Origin: Rhynchopus euleeides
Lineage: Eukaryota > Euglenozoa > Diplonemea > Diplonemida > Diplonemidae
DNA: 64,000 bases
Reading direction: 5' to 3'
NCBI GenBank assembly: GCA_963210315.1
Contig: OY723255.1
Span: 682,001 to 746,000, forward strand
Under the pieces are notes generated by a model, which saw nothing but the letters and a program-made list of their open reading frames with translations, did no database searches and had not been told where the DNA came from. Below, one piece after another: positions 59,701 to 64,000 of the stretch. How positions within the stretch are numbered: position 1 is the stretch's first letter; every line of letters starts with the position of its first letter. Both the position numbers and the translations under genes were made by a program.

Positions 59701-62393
59701 GAATCATAGTGCCGTATCGCATGCTGCTCCTACTTCTAGACTCCTGCCGCCGCCTACCAGAATTGATCCCGCGATTCAACCGCATTCGGGCCATGTATGC
59801 GCAAAAAACACGCATCGACGTCCCCCTCGGGCCTATCGGGCTTGCGCTCAAAAAAGGACTGCCGCCGGCCTCCCTCACCTGCGGCGATGATGTTTCCCTC
59901 ATATCTGCTCCAGGAGGTTCCGAACCACTGCTTTCACTCGAAGTGGCGGCACGGAACCATGTGCTACGCGAGGCGCTGCGTCACAACATCTGGCGAAGGC
60001 TTGCTATCTCCAGACCCTCCTTCGGCGGTGTGGAGGACGGCGTTGACACCGTGCTGACAAACGACTTCTGGCAATCATGTGGGGATCCTGTGCTCGCCGC
60101 TGCGATGCGCTGCATTATTGTTGGGGGCGTGTTCCTGGCAGACCGCTGGGGACGCAATAAGCTTGGGGCTGCGACGGACTCCGCGCCTGACGGGCCGGAG
60201 GCCGAGCGCTCGACCGCTCCTACTCCACCTCCTGTGACCGCTGCCGACCACGCCACAGCACCCGCGGACGGCGACGCTGCCGGTGACACCGATGATGACG
60301 ACGACTCGTCGAGCTCAGCCCCGTCCGAGTTCGATGTCCTCGACGACTCGGGTGAGGTGCCCCTACCCCTCACAGCAACACAGCCGGAGCCGGGTAGCGA
60401 CCGCCTCTGCCGGAATTGCGATACGGGCTCCCCCGAAACCGTCACGCATCTCTTCTGGGAATGCCCTGCCCACAACGACGTCCGTGCCCGGGAGCGGTAC
60501 GCGGGTCTCTGTGAGGAGCGCCTCTCATGGCCGCCCTGCCTAGCCAACTGGGGCATCATACCGAAACCCCTATCCGGTACGGTGCGGGCGAAGGACCTGC
60601 ACCACCTAATGAGCACGATAGTCGCCCGCAGAGATGTGCTGGAACGTGAGCGCCTCGGGGTATCCCCAACTGTTTGCGCGTGGGACGCAGCGCTAGCGCG
60701 ACCCGCTGCGCCCCATCAGTCCGACCTGGCCTCACTGCCGGACAACCCACCCCGCTGGACTCACGGAGAGTGCATCATGCGTGCCCTGCGGGCCTGGCTC
60801 GGTCGTCTCACCTGGACGAGGGAGGGGTCCGTCTCCTTCTGCGAGCTCGCCATCGACTTCGAGGTCTTCTCCGGGCTCGACGTCTGCCCGATCGCTACTG
60901 GCGCCCCGGCAGGAACCCAGCCCGCCCCACTCAACATGCGTGGACGCATGATGGGGCAGATGTTGAAATACCTTGTCTCCCAGTGTGAAGCAGTTAACCT
61001 CCGCGCGCCCCTGCCTGGCGCGTTTGTCTCGCGTGTCTACTGCCTCCGCGCGGTGGGGGTGAAGGAAGTCTGGGGCGGTCTTGAGCCGCGCCCCCGCTTT
61101 GCCTGCCACGGGCTCACCACCCGTATCCTGATCGAGCAGATTCCCCGCGCGATCCACTGGGCCTCGAGCAAGTCGTGGGGCCTGGACCTTACCCCGTCGT
61201 ATACCGAGGTGCCCGACCGGGACACGCGAAGCGAACAGTGGGACCCTACTCCCGTAGCCCCCACCCGTGACCCCCTCGACACGGTCAGCCCGAGGTCGGC
61301 GCCGTGCGGCGCTGAGCGCTATGCCCCCCGTTCGGAGGTGCTGGCTCGCAACGTCTGCAGGGCCCACTCCAAGCCCAAGTGCCATGACTGCGACGCGGCG
61401 GGGCACAACCGAACCCTGCGAATGGAAGACTGCTGCCGGGCCCACCACCGCCAGGATGACGGACTGCCCGTGCAGTTCTGCAGCACGCACCGGCTGCTCC
61501 GCTGCGGCACCTGCAGCTCCTCCAACATGTGCTGCAAGCGTGGCCACCACGGCTGCCGCGACCATGACCTGCCCCCCTGCGGGGTCTGCGCCTCTCTGCC
61601 TGAGATGGATGACAGACGCCCCACCGCTTGCTGCAAGAAGGGCCACCACGCCCCTCCCGCCCCTGCGACGCCTGTGGAGGCAGACGCCCCCACCCCGCCG
61701 CCCCATGTGCCGCCAACCCCGCCCTTCCCAGAGGCGACTGCGCCTACCGTGGGGGATCTTCCCTCCACCACGCCACCCCGTGTGCCTGCGCCTCAGCCCT
61801 CCCCTGAAGCGACCCCGTGTCCCGCTACTCCCGAGCCCGCCACCCCTCCAGTTATCCTGAAGAGGCTGGCCCATACCGTGTGCTCCCCGGGCTCACCCCA
61901 CCGCCACCTGATGCAGCCTCGTAGGAGGCTCTCACCCGACGGCGTCAGGCCATCCATCCCCGCCGTGGCGCAGCTGAAGCGCACCGCCTTAGAGGCGCAT
62001 ACCGGTTCCACCCCGGCACTGCCTGCCCAAAGGCCTAGGGTCGACCACGTGATCCCCACCGCTAACGCTGACGTTGACGTGGGCGCCGCTGATCCGGACC
62101 CACCTTCTCCTACTACCTCCCCTCCCGACGGCGTGTCCGTTGACGCAGCCCTTCCCCAAAGGCCCCGTTCTGGTGCCTCTTCCTCCTCCGCCCGTGCGCG
62201 GTCACCGCACGCGCCTACAGGCTTCCGGGCCTACCTTAATCCTCCTTCCTCACGTAGCGCGTCACCGGGCGCTACAGACCGTGTGGCGCCTGCGCCTCCT
62301 CCTCCTCCTGTGTCACTTCCCTCACCCCACCAGAGCAGCTCCTCTCTCAAACAAGGGGAGTCTACCGGGCCGCGGGCCCGCGTAGTTAAGTAG
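56760..62393 (+). CDS. LINE-B ORF2: 2A-APE endonuclease-RT-Cys/His polyprotein
   Basis: The open frame is 1877 residues from the codon after the TGA; numbering below starts at the GTG at 56862. A ~20-residue linker and 'GDIETNPGP' precede the endonuclease, whose core begins right behind it: 'LASVNVTAL' (Asn), 'IVCLQET' (Glu), 'VVVMGDLNTD', 'EGTRIDYALLNP', 'VPNHLCV'. RT spans ~545-830 with 'SYADDATI' at ~769. A CCHC ('CRNCDTG...HLFWEC') is near 1182. A segment 'CELAIDFEVFSGLD' matches the one before RNase H in LINE-A, but no RNase H follows. Three C-x2-H-x4-C-x2-C/CC-x(2,3)-HH motifs lie at ~1498-1597. A Pro/Ser/Thr-rich tail of ~250 residues ends at TAG. Confidence 0.9.
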   Translation, partial: LPTRDKRLADAAYLRLPTHGDIETNPGPAITLASVNVTALLPHLEKITLIPADIVCLQETALTKHMQEEVSTHLSQERIWSTAWGAPRDGVKGNLVKGTKGGVGILARKPAPLVRLSTPTTLERFASDGRFVHAKVAIGDGSSFLHVLCVYAPSGQKRRKSGKTFAERERLLHAVLLDYGRCLGDVPVVVMGDLNTDRDASPTLAHALDNYWADAAALAAQATGTTPPSTFTSTTCEGTRIDYALLNPIAAQALTACDVRDVGVPNHLCVTMTLDVQVFDQTCLKYRVPKQIRVPRAPPGDTTAPPPTPSLSGFEGALRRGDLDNAWKLLCEACETYLVQLAGLSAGASRAYIGRGDVREPRKVRLCARESRAPDGLGAASCRELKLRAAIRRLEELVGARMRLGNGLLPYDVSRCWEKCRTLVCELPTNQDVPAGGRRDGTPPLAVLQRLLHGTRAECRRILSEVVHQRRGLLRDDFRRRCREDAKSVVAMLKGETPSTADTVRRPDGTFTANLAEMDSILQGAWDSILRLYPDRVGEPEFAPFMERFGKYVHHTPMTISDITGSDLIALAQMKLAKSKSGTCGVDGWRLEEVALLPVGLMDGFAALFNSIERTGSWPEALRTALVTLIPKGEYAGDPLGLRPITVTSLVYRIWACRRLQDVVVWQEGWIDPSQHGFRPGHRADDALMDLTTQIEETLLDKDTSIYLLALDFSKCFDRVPQRLVLELARAMGLHERILRPLEAMYSRLRRRFKTPLGVGGEFDVTNGILQGCPLSVVLINALLSVLVKAIQEESGGALSISYADDATIISRVSEALTQRGADITGEFCAITGMRLNEKKTIAMGVHRVDPSSGARPRYVGTIAVNGATFPTKTASPALGVRVCVSPAFIDRGDDGRASKAHAPLRRLGSSPATFEQRHGLIAGAVMPRAIFGGWYAPIDHRVLRDLETRASNCLYGDRHPSRSTAAALSIASKGHLLHPGIIVPYRMLLLLLDSCRRLPELIPRFNRIRAMYAQKTRIDVPLGPIGLALKKGLPPASLTCGDDVSLISAPGGSEPLLSLEVAARNHVLREALRHNIWRRLAISRPSFGGVEDGVDTVLTNDFWQSCGDPVLAAAMRCIIVGGVFLADRWGRNKLGAATDSAPDGPEAERSTAPTPPPVTAADHATAPADGDAAGDTDDDDDSSSSAPSEFDVLDDSGEVPLPLTATQPEPGSDRLCRNCDTGSPETVTHLFWECPAHNDVRARERYAGLCEERLSWPPCLANWGIIPKPLSGTVRAKDLHHLMSTIVARRDVLERERLGVSPTVCAWDAALARPAAPHQSDLASLPDNPPRWTHGECIMRALRAWLGRLTWTREGSVSFCELAIDFEVFSGLDVCPIATGAPAGTQPAPLNMRGRMMGQMLKYLVSQCEAVNLRAPLPGAFVSRVYCLRAVGVKEVWGGLEPRPRFACHGLTTRILIEQIPRAIHWASSKSWGLDLTPSYTEVPDRDTRSEQWDPTPVAPTRDPLDTVSPRSAPCGAERYAPRSEVLARNVCRAHSKPKCHDCDAAGHNRTLRMEDCCRAHHRQDDGLPVQFCSTHRLLRCGTCSSSNMCCKRGHHGCRDHDLPPCGVCASLPEMDDRRPTACCKKGHHAPPAPATPVEADAPTPPPHVPPTPPFPEATAPTVGDLPSTTPPRVPAPQPSPEATPCPATPEPATPPVILKRLAHTVCSPGSPHRHLMQPRRRLSPDGVRPSIPAVAQLKRTALEAHTGSTPALPAQRPRVDHVIPTANADVDVGAADPDPPSPTTSPPDGVSVDAALPQRPRSGASSSSARARSPHAPTGFRAYLNPPSSRSASPGATDRVAPAPPPPPVSLPSPHQSSSSLKQGESTGPRARVVK
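56817..56843 (+). other. 2A-like ribosome-skipping motif (GDIETNPGP)
   Basis: The codons read G-D-I-E-T-N-P-G-P in the ORF2 frame, matching the D-[V/I]-E-x-N-P-G-P signature at which ribosomes skip a peptide bond between G and P. 2A motifs are known at the N-terminus of LINE ORF2 in trypanosomatids, sea urchin and others. Here skipping would release the endonuclease with Pro-Ala-Ile as its new N-terminus, just ahead of the active-site Asn. Confidence 0.9.
61355..61650 (+). other. Three tandem Cys/His motifs in LINE-B ORF2
   Basis: 'CRAHSKPKCHDC...CCRAHH', 'CSTHRLLRCGTC...CCKRGHH' and 'CRDHDLPPCGVC...CCKKGHH' follow the same C-x2-H-x4-C-x2-C ... CC-x(2,3)-HH rule as LINE-A. Confidence 0.85.
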
Positions 62394-62448
62394 ACGACAC
62401 CCTTGGGGTGCGAGTATTTTCGTTTCGGGGATATTCACACTATAAGCA

Positions 62449-62451
<3 letters not shown>

Positions 62452-62490
<39 letters not shown>
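62452..62490 (+). repeat. (GA)n tract at LINE-B 3' end
   Basis: 39 bp of GA directly after the short 3' UTR. It is either the far side of the targeted microsatellite or the element's own tail. Confidence 0.95.
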
Positions 62491-62493
<3 letters not shown>

Positions 62494-64000
62494 TTGTTGA
62501 TGTTTTGTTGTTGTTTTGGGTGCCGACAACCACAGGGCACTGCTGGGCAGCATATGCTGTTGTGACACACCTGCCCCTCTCGCATCGAGTTGGGACTTCC
62601 TTCTTCTTCCTTTTTTCAAAAAAAAATCATCGGCAAAAATATACGGGGGGAGGGGGGAAGGGGGCCTCTTCGCTCAATAACGCAGGAGAGTGAGAAACAG
62701 TGAGCCGCCTCACAACACGTTTGGCTGCAAAAGTGACACAGTTTGACACAGCAGCGGTACAGAGCGAAGGCCTCCCAAGGCCCATACATTTTGAGCATTT
62801 TCTTTGCTTCAACTCCGCGCCAGTCCCGCGTCAATAGGAACGCCTAAACTGCAAGGGGAACCCCTGACCCCCCTCCTTCACCAGTCTGGGAGACCCAGTC
62901 TGAGCGTGGGGGCCTGGATCCCCCACTCGGGTGTACCACCCGCTCAAACTTACAAAATACCCCCCCCCCCCTCAAAAAGTATAGTTGCCAATAAACTGCA
63001 TGTGTGTGCCCCAGTGTCACAGTGTTACAGTGCAGATCACATCAAGACGCGGGGCGCCCTGTGTGTTCTGCACTGCTATAGAAAGAAGGTGTGCGCGCGA
63101 GGGGTAGGGGCTGCCTTCAAACGCTCTGTGCGAAAACTGTGCCAAGCGTGACGCCTCTTGTTGTCGGTGCGTCTCGCTTTTATTGCATTTGAGAGCGGAG
63201 GGCTGCCCGCACGCCACGGGGCGCAGTGTTGAAAAAGGGAAGGGGGGGGGGGGAGAAGATTGGGGGGGGGGGGGGGGTGGCCTGGTGAGCAGGCACCAAC
63301 CCCTCCCTCCCCTCCCACCCACCTCCTCCTCCACGCCGGCTTGCCTGCCTCTGTGTGTGGGGGAGAGTAGGAAAAAGGGGAGGAAAAAGAAATGCCGAAG
63401 AGTGTCGGGAAAAACTGCCGAGTGCCGAAGCCTCGTTCTCACACCACCTGCCCTCCCAACTGGACCAAGAACAAACGCGCTTCCCGTCAGCACAGCTTTT
63501 CTAGGCTTTTTCTAGCCTGTTGGTTCCTCCCTCTTTGTAGGGCAAAAAGCTGCGACGCGTGCAGTGTGGAACAGGGAATGCGCAGCTTTGCCACCGCACC
63601 GCCCTCCGCCACCAGCGTCGGGAGGCGGCTTGTGGGGGTGGGGGGTGTGAGCGGGGGCGGGCGGAAGCTGCAAACCGCATGAAACACGTCCTCCTTTCGC
63701 TTCATGGTTGAAACACCCATGCCCAGAAGCTTGAATCATGCCGACCAGCTCCGAACCACATTTCGCTGAGCGCACACTTGTCTCCCGATGATGTGAAGGG
63801 CCGGGTGTGAAGTGGCATCAGGGGCGTTAATACGAAAAGCTTCAGGTGTCACGGTTTCCTTCGTTACTGAGCAGCTCCACCACAACCCCGGTTGGGATCG
63901 CTCGGCATTGGGATAACGGGGAAAGAAAAGGCGCCACTGATGTATCGAAAAGCGGCGGCAAAAAATACTTTCCTACACGATGCACCACTCACCACACGAA
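62491..64000. other. Non-coding region with MITE-like repeat
   Basis: No supported gene. 62665-62770 is the second copy of the repeat at 4311-4416. Poly-G tracts lie near 63241-63280. The segment near 63800-63870 (GTGAAGTGGCATCAGGGG, AAAAGCTTCAGGTGTCACGG) resembles 50072-50120 and 40810-40840. Confidence 0.6.
62665..62770. mobile_element. MITE-like dispersed repeat, second copy
   Basis: CTCTTCGCTC... to ...GAGCGAAGG, matching 4311-4416 over most of its length with the same short inverted ends. Confidence 0.55.

Overview
This window is eukaryotic DNA. It carries hAT and Helitron-type helicase remnants, two long APE-type LINEs, a tyrosine-recombinase retrotransposon, microsatellites, several minisatellites and two intronless receptor-like nucleotidyl-cyclase genes. 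Coding regions are GC-rich; non-coding parts are full of poly-G/C tracts. I cannot name the organism. It looks like a repeat-dense microbial eukaryote (protist or alga) rather than an animal or plant, but that is inference. I found no rRNA gene, CRISPR array or bacterial-style operon.

Layout. 1-7.2 kb: minisatellite, a Helitron/PIF1 helicase piece, a hAT C-terminal piece, terminal-repeat fragments and non-coding DNA. 7.17-12.07 kb: a non-autonomous, minus-oriented DIRS-superfamily element filled with minisatellites. 12.2-20.8 kb: LINE-A, with ORF1 coiled coil and ORF2 OTU protease-APE-RT-RNase H-Cys/His. 21.5-23.8 kb: cyclase-like gene 1. 24.6-29.4 kb: a partial relative of the 7 kb element, with a 66-bp minisatellite. 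27.8-38.8 kb: three tandem ~4 kb units, each with satellite, left end of a TIR element, the unknown gene P and (units 1-2) an inserted DIRS-type terminal repeat. 37.57-39.88 kb: the most complete TIR element. 42.0-49.2 kb: a ~375-bp tandem array interrupted by a complete 5.1-kb retrotransposon (GAG-YR-RT/RH) with split direct repeats. 50.2-51.4 kb: a ~1.2-kb inverted-repeat element. 51.5-53.9 kb: cyclase-like gene 2. 54.2-62.5 kb: LINE-B, which lies between two (GA)n tracts and has a 2A-like peptide. 62.5-64 kb: non-coding.

Main themes. (1) In all three intact retroelements the first ORF and the next ORF are in the same frame, separated by a single stop codon (TAG, TGA-C, TGA-C), and in two of them the downstream ORF has no usable ATG. 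This suggests stop-codon readthrough; in LINE-B it is coupled to a 2A-like DIETNPGP motif. (2) Split repeats A1...B1-A2-B2 and a reconstructable empty site show integration inside a T-tract, without an obvious target duplication. (3) The two LINEs share a repeated, apparently undescribed metal-binding pattern C-x2-H-x4-C-x2-C-xn-CC-x(2,3)-HH. (4) The cyclase-like genes have lost key catalytic residues and share a stretch that looks gene-converted. (5) A palindrome-rich TIR element with no recognisable transposase is embedded in a macrosatellite.
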